A DNA stretch of 55,415 nt from Candidatus Methanoperedens sp. (GTDB taxonomy: Archaea; Halobacteriota; Methanosarcinia; Methanosarcinales; Methanoperedenaceae): positions 1 through 55,415 of the forward strand of contig JAPMTR010000079.1 of the NCBI GenBank assembly GCA_026552975.1, in the 5' to 3' direction. The translations under genes were made by a program, and so were the position numbers. The number at the start of each line of letters is the position of its first letter. The first letter of the stretch is position 1. Shown piece by piece: positions 44,068 to 53,531 of the stretch. The notes beneath the pieces were generated by a model. It ran no database searches, was not told where the DNA came from, and saw only the letters and a program-made list of their open reading frames with translations.

Positions 44068-44481
44068 ATGAAAACTATTTATCTTGCCGCCCCACTTTTT
44101 TCCGAAGCTGAATGCGATTTTAACAGGAAACTGAAAAGCGAACTGCAAAGTATCGGTTTTAAGGTTTTCCTGCCGCAGGAGGATTCGAATAATGTCCATG
44201 ATAGGGTGGATAGACAGAAGATTATTTTCAATAAGAACCTTGCCGGGATCGAGAAATCGGATTTGATCGTTGCAGTGTTAGATGGCGTTGACGTTGATTC
44301 AGGAACAGCCTGGGAAATAGGTTATGCATGTGCGAAGGGCAAACCCATTATAGGGTTAAGGACAGATTTTAGAACACTTGGCATAGAAGGAACAGTAAAT
44401 CTTATGATAGAGCGTTCAGTGATAATGTTTATGAGCGTTTCGGAATTATTAAATCATTTGATGTCAATGGAAATACCATGA
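44068..44481 (+). CDS. Nucleoside 2-deoxyribosyltransferase-like protein
   Basis: The protein has 137 residues. MKTIYLAAPLFSEAECDFN is the family start. LIVAVLDGVDVDSGTAWEIGYA holds the Asp and catalytic Glu of the nucleoside deoxyribosyltransferase/DNPH1 fold, and the later GKPIIGLRTDFR is conserved. It would transfer or hydrolyse deoxyribose of (deoxy)nucleosides or their phosphates. I chose ATG 44068 over a GTG at 44059, since the family starts with the first beta-strand. Confidence 0.85.
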   Translation: MKTIYLAAPLFSEAECDFNRKLKSELQSIGFKVFLPQEDSNNVHDRVDRQKIIFNKNLAGIEKSDLIVAVLDGVDVDSGTAWEIGYACAKGKPIIGLRTDFRTLGIEGTVNLMIERSVIMFMSVSELLNHLMSMEIP

Positions 44482-44526
44482 AAATATCGTGTATATCTGG
44501 AAGTCACTATCGAGTTTAAAAAATAA

Positions 44527-44934
44527 ATGAACGAAGATCATCATTTAAGCAAACAATTTTCAAAACCCGAAGATGGGGAATATGTTCCAATAACATTCAT
44601 TGAATTTAAACGAAAAATTGTGGGTTGGTCTAATGAATTGAAAAGAAGTGTTTATATTGAGAATGAGGAGCAAAAATCAACATTAAAAAGGGTAAGGGAA
44701 ATAAATCTAATGATCGTAATCAATCATCTTTCAGGAAAAACCTCTTCTATTGAGCTTACGGACGATGAAAAGGCCCAATTTGAAGCAGTCTACAATACTT
44801 TTCTTAAAAAAGGAGGTATGCTTATGTACACTCGCAAAAGGATCGGTGCAAAGAAAGTGTCCTTTTTTGAGCTCAAAGAACAAGACAGAGTTATTGATGC
44901 ACCTTTGAAAAATTTGTTGTCAGAAATGTTTTAG
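44527..44934 (+). CDS. Hypothetical protein, 135 residues
   Basis: The frame begins MNEDHHLSKQFSKPEDGEYV. It is mostly charged and mixed alpha/beta, has no signal or membrane segment and no Cys, and ends PLKNLLSEMF. It lies 45 bases downstream of the deoxyribosyltransferase gene on the same strand. Its stop abuts, back to back, the end of a frameshifted minus-strand gene. I cannot assign a family. Confidence 0.55.
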   Translation: MNEDHHLSKQFSKPEDGEYVPITFIEFKRKIVGWSNELKRSVYIENEEQKSTLKRVREINLMIVINHLSGKTSSIELTDDEKAQFEAVYNTFLKKGGMLMYTRKRIGAKKVSFFELKEQDRVIDAPLKNLLSEMF

Positions 44935-45167
44935 TTATGTGTTCAAGTAAACAGCGGACACTTCATAAAAATTAGGTTCGATTTTGGTTTCATACATGAT
45001 TTCCACCATATTAGAAAAACCGGGAACCTGCATATCGTAAAATTATTAGATTGTATATAAATATTTTCAATCTTTTTTATTGATATTCCTGCCTTTAATA
45101 ATTTCACTCTTTCCTGGGAAGTTTCTAACATATTTTTTATTCCTTCATTATTTTCGTTTTTGAACAT
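44935..45167 (-). pseudogene. Small gene broken by a frameshift
   Basis: Two minus-strand frames together look like one small protein. Frame A (45167, or ATG at 45131) reads LETSQERVKLLKAGISIKKI, then ENIYIQSNNFTI, and then becomes unlike protein. Frame B (45033-44935) reads QVPGFSNMVEIMYETKIEP and ends NFYEVSAVYLNT before a stop. Joining them at ACG-ATA-TGC needs a single extra base (ACG ATA ATG CAG). The whole would have about 62-75 residues. This is a one-base deletion in a short conserved protein, a programmed shift or a sequencing error. Function unknown. Confidence 0.5.
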
Positions 45168-45409
45168 CGTTATTATGATTATAATATCATAAATAGATAT
45201 AACTGTGCCGAGAATTCTTTCAATTTAAACCAGTTTTTAAGCTTTATTAATGTTTATTAAAGTTTTTAACTGTATTTAAAACCTTATTTTTAATATATAA
45301 AATACTGTCAATCGATTTTTTGTATTATAAATCGTTCAAAATGAGATAATCCAATAAGAAAAAAACTAATAAGGGGGTAAGCTTAACTTCCCTATTTATT
45401 TTATGTCAC

Positions 45410-46360
45410 TCAGATCCCGCTTATTCCGTAAGACTCTAAGATCACTTCACCATTCAGATGCCCGGTATGATATGTTTTTCCGGTTTCAAGGTCATTCACC
45501 GTGATCTCAGCCGGTGCGAACACATTTGCATCTATCTTAAAGAAGTCATATCCAGCGTCTTTAAATGTCTTAAAGAAAGGTTTGCCATAATCCTTTGACG
45601 TGCTGGATGGTACCATTTTGAATTTATCTTCTTCAAATCCCCGCACAGTAAGGAATACAGATCCATAATATATAACGCTGTCATTTGTTGAACCCATGGC
45701 TTTCAGGTCATCTTTGACGACCGGGGCGATCGGCGCGCTTCCGGTGCCGCACACGATCTTTGTTGTATCGTATCCAAGTTCATTGAGTTTAAATATTGCT
45801 GTCTCCACCACACGTCCGGAAACCTGTACTGAACCCACGATACTGGCAGTTGGTGCAACAAGTGCGATCACGTTCTCAGTATCAACATGGCATGCCTCAG
45901 CGATCACTTCTATTACCTTATCGTCAGGAAGCTGGTTTGATTCAAGAGCAATAACGGCATGCTCGTAATCGTCTTCATATTTTATCCGCTCAAAGGTCTT
46001 CTTGGGTTTGAGAGCAAGCGCCCTTGCAGGACCCGATCCCATGGCGAAATATTTATCGACACTTATTCTCCAGCCTGCTTTCTGGGAGCCAAGACAGGAC
46101 ATTGCGGGGTGATCAGTTGTAACATCTATGAAAGCCAGCGGTATATCATTGATCTTATGAACGGACATTGAGCAACCCCCAAATCCCCCCATGCATACCT
46201 CAGTGAACATGAGACCAGCTTCATATCCTCCGGGAACATTTATCCCGCAGTCTATCACTTTACCGCCATTTTTCAATTCAAGTGTTTTTATTTTTAATTC
46301 TTCAGACCAATCCATCATATCTTCTGCGATTTCCATCGATTTTTCATTAACGCTTAACAA
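45410..46360 (-). CDS. mch: Methenyltetrahydromethanopterin cyclohydrolase
   Basis: The protein has 316 residues, full length. It interconverts formyl- and methenyl-tetrahydromethanopterin in the C1 pathway of methanogenesis or reverse methanogenesis. Blocks seen: [54 protein letters not shown] and [19 protein letters not shown]. Divergent from alaS with a 112-bp promoter region. Key evidence for the organism's metabolism. Confidence 0.96.
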   Translation of the reverse strand: MLSVNEKSMEIAEDMMDWSEELKIKTLELKNGGKVIDCGINVPGGYEAGLMFTEVCMGGFGGCSMSVHKINDIPLAFIDVTTDHPAMSCLGSQKAGWRISVDKYFAMGSGPARALALKPKKTFERIKYEDDYEHAVIALESNQLPDDKVIEVIAEACHVDTENVIALVAPTASIVGSVQVSGRVVETAIFKLNELGYDTTKIVCGTGSAPIAPVVKDDLKAMGSTNDSVIYYGSVFLTVRGFEEDKFKMVPSSTSKDYGKPFFKTFKDAGYDFFKIDANVFAPAEITVNDLETGKTYHTGHLNGEVILESYGISGI

Positions 46361-46472
46361 AAATTCACCACCGAATAGTAGACGTAGTTACTAGGCAAAA
46401 CAGGCTTATAAGGTTTTTGAATTTTTACGTTATAGTTATCTATTCCCTTTACAATAAATAGCCCCAGATATT

Positions 46473-49217
46473 ATGGATGAGTACCAGCTTGATTATTTTA
46501 AAGATAATGGATTTGAGCGAAAACAGTGCCCCAAATGTTGCAAGAATTTCTGGACGAGAGATACAGAAACACAATTTTGCGGAGATCCGCCCTGCGTTTC
46601 ATATTCATTCATAGGGGCTCCCGTTTTCAAGAAGGAATATGACATCTCATCCATGAGGGAAGCGTATCTATCATTTTTCGAGAAGCATGGACATACTCGC
46701 GTGGATCGATATCCTGTGATCGCTCGCTGGCGTGATGACATTTACCTCACGATAGCATCCATCGCGGATTTCCAACCTTTCGTGACTTCAGGACTTGTCC
46801 CGCCGCCAGCGAACCCCCTTACGATCTCTCAGCCCTGCATACGTCTTGATGACCTCGACGCAGTGGGCCGAAGCGGACGGCATCTGTCGACTTTTGAGAT
46901 GATGGCGCATCATTGTTTCAACAAACGCGGCGAGGAAATATACTGGAAGGACAGGACAGTTGAACTGTGCGACAGCCTCCTGAAAAGCCTGGGTCTTGAC
47001 CTGAATGCTGTCACATATAAGGAAGCGCCATGGGCAGGCGGAGGAAACGCAGGCCCCAGCGTTGAAGTGATGGTTGGCGGGCTTGAACTTGCAACCCTTG
47101 TTTTCATGGATTTAAAACAAACAAAGGGCGGCTCAATTACCATCAAAGGCGAGTCTTATGAAAAAATGGATAATTACATCGTTGATACCGGATATGGCCT
47201 TGAAAGATTCGTTTGGGCATCCAAAGGCTCACCCACCATTTATGATGCAGTGTTCCCGAAGATCGTGAATGAACTCATGGATCTTGCAGGTATTGAACAC
47301 GCCATTGATGATCCTGAATACGCAAATTTTTTCTCACAAAATGCAAGAATGGCAGGGGTCATGGATATTAGCGGCCAGGCAAACCTCCTTCAGCTTCGAA
47401 AGAAAGTTGCGGATAGCATTGGAACGACCGTTGAAAAGCTCCAGAGGATCATGGCGCCGGTGGAGAGCGTTTATTCCATTACTGATCATACCCGATGCCT
47501 TGCATTCATGCTGGGCGATGGCATAATCCCGTCAAATGTGAAAGCAGGATATCTTGCAAGGCTTGTGCTTCGCCGCACGCTTCGTCTCATGAAAGAACTG
47601 GATATAAGGGAACCACTTATCGAGATCATTGAGATGCAGATAAGGAACTTCCCGGAATATCCGGAATTCAAGGAACGCCTCGATACAATAAGGGAGATCG
47701 TAGGGCTTGAAGAGGAGAAATACGCAGACACCATCGAGCGTGGAACAAAACTGGTAAGAAAGACCGCTCAGCATTTCAAGGAAAAGAAAGAGAAAATGCC
47801 CCTTGGTGAGATCATACAGTTATATGATACCCATGGCATCCCGCCTGAGATCACCCGCGAAGTATCAAAAGAAGCAGGTATAGACATAGAGCTTCCAGAT
47901 ACGTTCTATTCACTGGTAGCACAGAAGCACAGTAAAGCGCAAGTCGAGGAGGAAGAGACTAAAAACCTTGATCTGCCGCAGACACGAAGACTGTATTACG
48001 AATCCCCTGAACAAACAGAGTTTGAGGCTATAGTTCTTGATGTTATTGAAAAGAATATCGTACTGGATAAGACTATCTTCTATCCTGAAGGCGGAGGCCA
48101 ACCTGCGGATCATGGCACACTTTCGGTTAACGATTATGTTGTTAATGTCGTAGATGTCCAGAGCTTAAATGGCGTCATAATGCATGAGACTGATTCTGAT
48201 TTTGGTTTCAAGAAAGGGGATACGGTCAAAGGCAATATCGACCGCGACCGAAGAATTGCTCATATGCGTCACCATACTGCCACGCATATTGTGAACGAGG
48301 CTGCAAAATCAGTTCTGGGCAAGCACATCTGGCAGACCGGCGCTCAGAAATCAGTCGACCGTGCAAGACTTGATCTTACTCATTTCAAGCGCATTACTGA
48401 GGATGAGTTCAAAGAGATCGAATTGCGGGCGAACAGGTCAGTTATGAATAACGAGCCTGTGCATATCGACTGGATGGATCGTATCGAAGCAGAGAAGCAA
48501 TATGGGTTTGTGCTTTACCAGGGAGGTGTGCCTCCAGGCAAGGACATCCGCATCCTTCGTGTGGGGAACGATGTAGAAGCCTGTGGGGGAACGCATGTTT
48601 CAAATACAGGATTCATTGGCCCGATCAAACTTCTCAAGACAGAACGGATACAGGATGGTGTTGAGCGCATCGAATTTTCGGCCGGAGAAGCTGCCATAAA
48701 GCGCCTTCAGGAAAGGGATGACCTTTTGAACAAAGCCTCTGAGGCCCTTCGGGTTTCGCCAGAGCAGCTTCCTGACACGGTGAACAGGTTCTTTGAGGAA
48801 TGGAAGGATTTCAAGAAAGAGAATGAACGCCTGAAAGCCGAACTTGCGCAGGAACGAGTGAAGGCGATGATGGGCGATGCCATTGATATCAATGGCTTGA
48901 GGGTGCTTGCAAAGAAGATCCCTCATGCTGACGTGGAGGAGCTTATAAAAGCAGCCTCTGAGTTTAGCAAGAACGAAAATGTTGTTGCAATCCTGGCAAG
49001 CGATAAGAATGGTGTCAAGATAGTTGTTGCAGCAGGCGCAGGAGCCCAGAAGCTGGGTGTGAATGCAGGCGCAATCGTTCGCGAGATGTCAAAACTCGTG
49101 GGTGGCGGTGGTGGCGGCAAACCAATGATAGCACAGGGCGGAGGCACGGATCCAAGCAAGATAGTGGAGGCGCTGGAGAAGGGCGTGGAGATGGTGAGGG
49201 AAAAGGTGGGATCATAA
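46473..49217 (+). CDS. alaS: Alanyl-tRNA synthetase, archaeal type
   Basis: The protein has 914 residues. It begins with the archaeal-specific N-terminal extension containing a Cys cluster (CPKCCKNFW, CGDPPC). The aminoacylation core follows, then the editing domain with HHTATH and the zinc-site Cys in ACGGTHVSNTG. A C-terminal oligomerisation domain (C-Ala) ends GGGGGGKPMIAQGGGTDPSK. All parts are present and in order. Confidence 0.96.
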   Translation: MDEYQLDYFKDNGFERKQCPKCCKNFWTRDTETQFCGDPPCVSYSFIGAPVFKKEYDISSMREAYLSFFEKHGHTRVDRYPVIARWRDDIYLTIASIADFQPFVTSGLVPPPANPLTISQPCIRLDDLDAVGRSGRHLSTFEMMAHHCFNKRGEEIYWKDRTVELCDSLLKSLGLDLNAVTYKEAPWAGGGNAGPSVEVMVGGLELATLVFMDLKQTKGGSITIKGESYEKMDNYIVDTGYGLERFVWASKGSPTIYDAVFPKIVNELMDLAGIEHAIDDPEYANFFSQNARMAGVMDISGQANLLQLRKKVADSIGTTVEKLQRIMAPVESVYSITDHTRCLAFMLGDGIIPSNVKAGYLARLVLRRTLRLMKELDIREPLIEIIEMQIRNFPEYPEFKERLDTIREIVGLEEEKYADTIERGTKLVRKTAQHFKEKKEKMPLGEIIQLYDTHGIPPEITREVSKEAGIDIELPDTFYSLVAQKHSKAQVEEEETKNLDLPQTRRLYYESPEQTEFEAIVLDVIEKNIVLDKTIFYPEGGGQPADHGTLSVNDYVVNVVDVQSLNGVIMHETDSDFGFKKGDTVKGNIDRDRRIAHMRHHTATHIVNEAAKSVLGKHIWQTGAQKSVDRARLDLTHFKRITEDEFKEIELRANRSVMNNEPVHIDWMDRIEAEKQYGFVLYQGGVPPGKDIRILRVGNDVEACGGTHVSNTGFIGPIKLLKTERIQDGVERIEFSAGEAAIKRLQERDDLLNKASEALRVSPEQLPDTVNRFFEEWKDFKKENERLKAELAQERVKAMMGDAIDINGLRVLAKKIPHADVEELIKAASEFSKNENVVAILASDKNGVKIVVAAGAGAQKLGVNAGAIVREMSKLVGGGGGGKPMIAQGGGTDPSKIVEALEKGVEMVREKVGS

Positions 49218-49257
49218 ACCAGTCACATAATTTATTAAAGGAAAATATGGAAAATCC

Positions 49258-49752
49258 TTATTTCCCTTTTTTCCTTATAATAGCAACATCGCCCAGCGTG
49301 GTTCCCCTTATGAACCCTCCGCTCCTCTGGTCTTTGGATGATACTTTCTCGGTCAATTTAATGTTTAAGGTAGTTTCAAGCTTTTTGCGGATACTATCTT
49401 CAGGTATTAGCTCTTCCCGTTCTATCTTTCTGATAAGCGTGGCTTTCTCCATCATCTTTGATGCCAGATCTTCTATCGTCAACCCATGGGCTTCCCTGGC
49501 CTTTTTTATGATCTGCGCATAATCCTGGTTGATCTCATCATCAAGTTTATCAAAAGCATCTCTTTTTGGTTTGTAACTGACGATGATCTTCTCGGTCGGG
49601 GTCATCTTTCTTGAAACAGGCATCCATTTGTCCTGCGGTTTCCCATAATGAGCGCATTTACTGCAGACATCCAGAACAGTTCCTTCGACGGTCACACGTA
49701 CTGGATTTCCCTTAACATCACTGCCACATATTTCACATTCCATAAAATTCAT
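49258..49752 (-). CDS. MBF1-like zinc-ribbon helix-turn-helix factor
   Basis: The protein has 164 residues. An N-terminal zinc ribbon (CEICG at about 6-10, CSKCAHYG at about 33-40) precedes a helix-turn-helix (about 80-140; [36 protein letters not shown]). This is the archaeal homologue of multiprotein bridging factor 1, which binds the ribosome and affects translation or transcription. It is divergent from pan with only 44 bases between starts. Confidence 0.9.
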   Translation of the reverse strand: MNFMECEICGSDVKGNPVRVTVEGTVLDVCSKCAHYGKPQDKWMPVSRKMTPTEKIIVSYKPKRDAFDKLDDEINQDYAQIIKKAREAHGLTIEDLASKMMEKATLIRKIEREELIPEDSIRKKLETTLNIKLTEKVSSKDQRSGGFIRGTTLGDVAIIRKKGK

Positions 49753-49796
49753 CTCGGCGAAAACTCTATATACCGTCTACGCTTAAATATCATTCG

Positions 49797-51035
49797 ATGT
49801 CGCAAGTCGATGAAAACCGGGAAAGCCCAGTATCGATGGGGAATAATGATTTTTCTCGTTACCTGATGGATAGGGTAAAAATGCTGGAAGAAAGGAACAG
49901 TTTCCTCAAAGAACATGCCAATAAGGTAGAAATGGAAAAGCGTTTTACAGAAGGTCAGATCCTGAACTATGAAAGAGAGATACGCCAGTTAAAAAGTGAG
50001 CTTGAACGTGTAAAAATGCCTCCACTTGTGGTTGGGACTGTTGTCGATGTGCTTGATGGGGGCAGGGTGATCATAAGGAGCAGTACGGGTCCCCAGTTCG
50101 TTGTCGGATCGACCCAGTTCATCGAAAGTTCTGAACTTTTACCCGGGGTTTCTGTCTCTTTGAATTACCAGAGTCTTGCCGTAGTTGGTATCCTCCCTTC
50201 TTCTCGTGACCCTTTAGTGCATGGAATGGAGGTCATAGAATCCCCCACAGTTTCATATTCAGATATTGGAGGCCTGGATGAGCAGATCCGGGAACTTCGT
50301 GAGACTGTCGAATTGCCGCTCACGAAACCCGAAGTATTTGAACGCATCGGGATCGAACCCCCTAAAGGAATATTATTATATGGCGCCCCGGGAACAGGAA
50401 AATCGCTTCTTGCAAAAGCTGTGGCTAACCAGACAAAAGCCACTTTTATCAGGATAGTAGGTTCAGAACTTGTCCAGAAATACATTGGAGAGGGGGCGAG
50501 GATGGTACGGGAACTTTTTAAAATGGCAAAAGAAAAATCTCCCAGCATCATATTCATAGACGAACTTGATTCTATAGGAACAAAACGAATTGATTCTGCA
50601 ACTTCCGGTGACCGTGAAGTCCAGAGGACATTGATGCAGCTTCTTTCTGAAATGGATGGATTTGATCCCAGGGGGAATGTCAGGATCATAGCTGCCACGA
50701 ACAGGCCTGATATCCTGGATCTTGCCCTTCTTCGCCCCGGAAGGTTTGACCGTTTCATCGCTATACCTATGCCCAATAAGGATGCCCGAAAACTGATACT
50801 CCAGATCCATTCCAGAAAAATGAAGTTATTGGATGATCTTGATCTTGATGAGCTTACTTCACTCACCGATGGAGCTAATGGTTCTGATCTAAAGGCCATA
50901 GTCATGGAAGCGGGTATGTTCGCAGTGAGGGAGGAGCGCTTCGGTGTTGGAATGGAAGATTTTAGAAAAGCAATACGAAAGTTATTTATCTCACCATCAA
51001 AACCAAATCTTCATTCCGAAGGCATGTTTGCGTGA
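49797..51035 (+). CDS. pan: Proteasome-activating nucleotidase
   Basis: The protein has 412 residues and is the AAA+ unfoldase of the archaeal proteasome. The N-terminal coiled coil spans about 22-74 and the OB domain about 75-140. The ATPase has GAPGTGKS (196-203; Ser where Thr is common) as Walker A and IIFIDE (251-256) as Walker B. The arginine-finger region [11 protein letters not shown] and a C-terminal helical domain follow. The last three residues are M-F-A, so the HbYX docking motif has Phe in place of Tyr. It is followed 19 bases later by a PEBP-family gene. Confidence 0.93.
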   Translation: MSQVDENRESPVSMGNNDFSRYLMDRVKMLEERNSFLKEHANKVEMEKRFTEGQILNYEREIRQLKSELERVKMPPLVVGTVVDVLDGGRVIIRSSTGPQFVVGSTQFIESSELLPGVSVSLNYQSLAVVGILPSSRDPLVHGMEVIESPTVSYSDIGGLDEQIRELRETVELPLTKPEVFERIGIEPPKGILLYGAPGTGKSLLAKAVANQTKATFIRIVGSELVQKYIGEGARMVRELFKMAKEKSPSIIFIDELDSIGTKRIDSATSGDREVQRTLMQLLSEMDGFDPRGNVRIIAATNRPDILDLALLRPGRFDRFIAIPMPNKDARKLILQIHSRKMKLLDDLDLDELTSLTDGANGSDLKAIVMEAGMFAVREERFGVGMEDFRKAIRKLFISPSKPNLHSEGMFA

Positions 51036-51054
51036 TGATCGTGAGGAGGATTAT

Positions 51055-51519
51055 ATGGATAAGATAATTATTTCTATAGAAGGATTTAAAGATGGAGAAA
51101 CCATACCTGACATTTATACTTGTAAAGGAAAGGATCATTCACCATCACTTTCATGGAAAGGGATACCTGCTGGAACTAAAAGCATTGCATTGATCATGGA
51201 CGATCCCGATGCTCCCGGAGGGACTTTCGTTCACTGGTTATTATATAATGTGCCTGCTCAGACACAAAAGCTGCCGGAAGCCATGCCAAATGATAGAACA
51301 CTCTCTGACGGAAGCATGCAGGGCATGACAGATTTTGGAAGAACAGGATATGGCGGCCCATGTCCTCCGCCGGGAAAACCACACCGATATTACTTTAAAT
51401 TATATGCCCTTGATTCAAAGATCGCACCTGCACCAGGCATCTCAAAAGAAGAGCTTGAGAACAAAATGCTGGGACACATCCTTGCAAAAGGTGAACTCAT
51501 AGGAATATATAAACGGTGA
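51055..51519 (+). CDS. YbhB/YbcL-type PEBP family protein
   Basis: The protein has 154 residues and belongs to the phosphatidylethanolamine-binding/Raf-kinase-inhibitor fold. The ligand-site blocks are IALIMDDPDAPGGTFVHWLL and GYGGPCPPPGKPHRYYFKLY. Prokaryotic members have no agreed role (small-molecule or protein binding). I chose ATG 51055 after GAGGAGGA. A longer frame from 50944 lies inside pan. It may be co-transcribed with pan. Confidence 0.85.
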   Translation: MDKIIISIEGFKDGETIPDIYTCKGKDHSPSLSWKGIPAGTKSIALIMDDPDAPGGTFVHWLLYNVPAQTQKLPEAMPNDRTLSDGSMQGMTDFGRTGYGGPCPPPGKPHRYYFKLYALDSKIAPAPGISKEELENKMLGHILAKGELIGIYKR

Positions 51520-51552
51520 ACTTTTTTTTGTGTTCACTCGTTTTGATGAATA

Positions 51553-52503
51553 TTATCCGATATTATTAATTTCCTGCCTCAGCTCCCCAAGCGTTGATTT
51601 GCGTTCAGCGAATGCGTTATGCTGGTGAATGCTCTCCTCGTTTATCTGCTTGATGACGATGACTGAGTCATCAGGAAGCTCCGGGAACTCTTTTACAACC
51701 TTCTGTGCCATTGTTCGCACACAATCTTCAACAAATTTAGGATTCTTATGTGTTCTTTCCACTATAACCGCTTCATCCGCTCTTTTTAATAATTCGAACA
51801 TTTGTGAGCTCATGGAATTCTCAATGATATTGATGATCTTTTCTAGGGAAACAAAATGTGCATCATGAACTTCTATTGAAATAATTCCCCGTCCTCTCTG
51901 GTTATGTGTTGGCATGGGCACAGCGCTCATGAATTTTTTAATGATATCTGATCCCACTCCGAGATTTTTCAATTCTTTCCTGGCTTTATCGACCATGATC
52001 TCCTGGGCACATGGACATGCCGTGATGCCAAGCGCTTCAGCTCCAACAAGTTTTCTTATAGTGATCTCTTTGCCGCGAATAGCTTTGGCCTCAGCGAAAA
52101 TGTTTACTACTTCCTGGCATTTTATCTTTGTCGCAGGTGTTTCCCTTTTTAGCACATATTCGCTCTTCATCCTCACTTCTGCATTGAACGCATATTCATG
52201 CCTGTGAATGAGCCTTTTTGCAACTTCGCCACACAGGTCTTCGATCTCATAGACCGGGGATGCGATCATTTCTTCAAGGACTTCATCGATCGCTTCAAAA
52301 TTCCGTGATAGGTTCGCCCCTTTCCTGTCTGAAGGAAGGTCCACAAAAATATCAAAAGTAGATACAAGCACGATCGGCCTTTTATCTTTTCTTGCTACTT
52401 CAACAAGTTTCTTGACGTCGGTCACTCCCACCCGCGTCAGGGTCAGGGCGATCTCAGGCTGATTTGCCTGTATATCAGGTAAATAAACTACTGGAAGTTT
52501 CAT
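51553..52503 (-). CDS. mptA: GTP cyclohydrolase MptA
   Basis: The protein has 316 residues. It is the Fe(II)-dependent FolE2-type enzyme that turns GTP into 7,8-dihydroneopterin 2',3'-cyclic phosphate, the first step of tetrahydromethanopterin synthesis. Blocks seen: [32 protein letters not shown] with the metal-binding Cys, [14 protein letters not shown] and [18 protein letters not shown]. It supplies the cofactor used by Mch in the same window. Confidence 0.93.
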   Translation of the reverse strand: MKLPVVYLPDIQANQPEIALTLTRVGVTDVKKLVEVARKDKRPIVLVSTFDIFVDLPSDRKGANLSRNFEAIDEVLEEMIASPVYEIEDLCGEVAKRLIHRHEYAFNAEVRMKSEYVLKRETPATKIKCQEVVNIFAEAKAIRGKEITIRKLVGAEALGITACPCAQEIMVDKARKELKNLGVGSDIIKKFMSAVPMPTHNQRGRGIISIEVHDAHFVSLEKIINIIENSMSSQMFELLKRADEAVIVERTHKNPKFVEDCVRTMAQKVVKEFPELPDDSVIVIKQINEESIHQHNAFAERKSTLGELRQEINNIG

Positions 52504-52665
52504 TCGTTATTATCTCCATATTTTCTGGAATGTTTCTGTGAAATATATGTTTACACTCTGAAGGTGCACATAAGGACTTTGTATTATTAAATAATTGCTG
52601 TTAGTTTTAAGACAAACCTAAATATCGGGAGTTCATCAAATTGTTTATATACTGAGAATCATATT

Positions 52666-53484
52666 TTGTTTTCGAGGGATACTATCAAGTTCAAATCAAA
52701 TGATTTTGCCAGGATACTGGTTATAGTGGCTGTTTTAGCATATATAATGATATCAGTGGCCTACGGAATAAAATCAATTTTCCAGACAGGAACAATGGTT
52801 TTTCCAGAACCGCATTATTTCTTATTTCTTTTTTCTATTGGTTTTGTGATCTTCACTGTGTTCTTTGAAAGAGAGATAAAAGCTGTTTATCCAAGGGATA
52901 TAATAGGTGGGGCGTTAGCATCTGCTTGCCTGACATTTCTTGCAATGGCAGGTTTTGCCGGAATGAGATATATCTGGGAAAAGGGGTTGACAGATCTTGG
53001 TATTGAAACAATGGCCTATGGATTTTCAATTTCAATGATACTTAGTTTGATCTTATATTTTGCCCTGAGAAAAATTGAAGTAAAATTTGTTCCAAAGGGT
53101 TTTACGAAGGTACTATACATTGTCATTGGGATCGCAGTTGTTATGATGATATCTGTTGTCTATGGAATAAATTATATGCAAAAGATCAATCCATATCCGA
53201 TCCCTCCACATATTATTCTATTGATGTTCGCCATCGGTTTTGTTCTGGCTTCAGTATATTATGAAAAATGCAATGCTTTATATCCATGGTTGCTCGTTGG
53301 TGGCGCAGTGACCTCGATGGGTGTTGTTTTTATAATCACGATGATAATAGGTGGAATAAGATATTTGCTGGAAAAAGGATTTACCGGTCTGGGTACTGAC
53401 ACAGTTTTTTATTCTCTATCGATATGTATCATATTGAGTATGATCTTATACAACCAATATAAAATCGTGAAAGATAAACTTTAG
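52666..53484 (+). CDS. Eight-helix membrane protein with internal duplication
   Basis: The protein has 272 residues in two homologous halves. Each half has four helices in the same order, with matching landmarks: MISVAYGI/MISVVYGI; FLFSIGFVIFTVFFERE/LMFAIGFVLASVYYEK; AVYPRDIIGGALAS/ALYPWLLVGGAVTS; MRYIWEKGLTDLGIET/IRYLLEKGFTGLGTDT; and ISMILSLILY/ICIILSMILY. It starts at TTG, and a TATA-like TTTATATA lies 17-24 bases upstream, so the transcript may be nearly leaderless. I do not recognise the family. Channel or transporter is possible. Confidence 0.65.
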   Translation: MFSRDTIKFKSNDFARILVIVAVLAYIMISVAYGIKSIFQTGTMVFPEPHYFLFLFSIGFVIFTVFFEREIKAVYPRDIIGGALASACLTFLAMAGFAGMRYIWEKGLTDLGIETMAYGFSISMILSLILYFALRKIEVKFVPKGFTKVLYIVIGIAVVMMISVVYGINYMQKINPYPIPPHIILLMFAIGFVLASVYYEKCNALYPWLLVGGAVTSMGVVFIITMIIGGIRYLLEKGFTGLGTDTVFYSLSICIILSMILYNQYKIVKDKL

Positions 53485-53531
53485 ATCGCGGATGAAGGAT
53501 AAATAAAAATGAGCGATATACTGGTATAAAT

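Noticed and set aside
50165-50905. 246-codon minus-strand frame inside pan
   Set aside because: A shadow of the AAA+ domain. It is Ser/Arg-rich with no motif, and PAN is complete on the plus strand.
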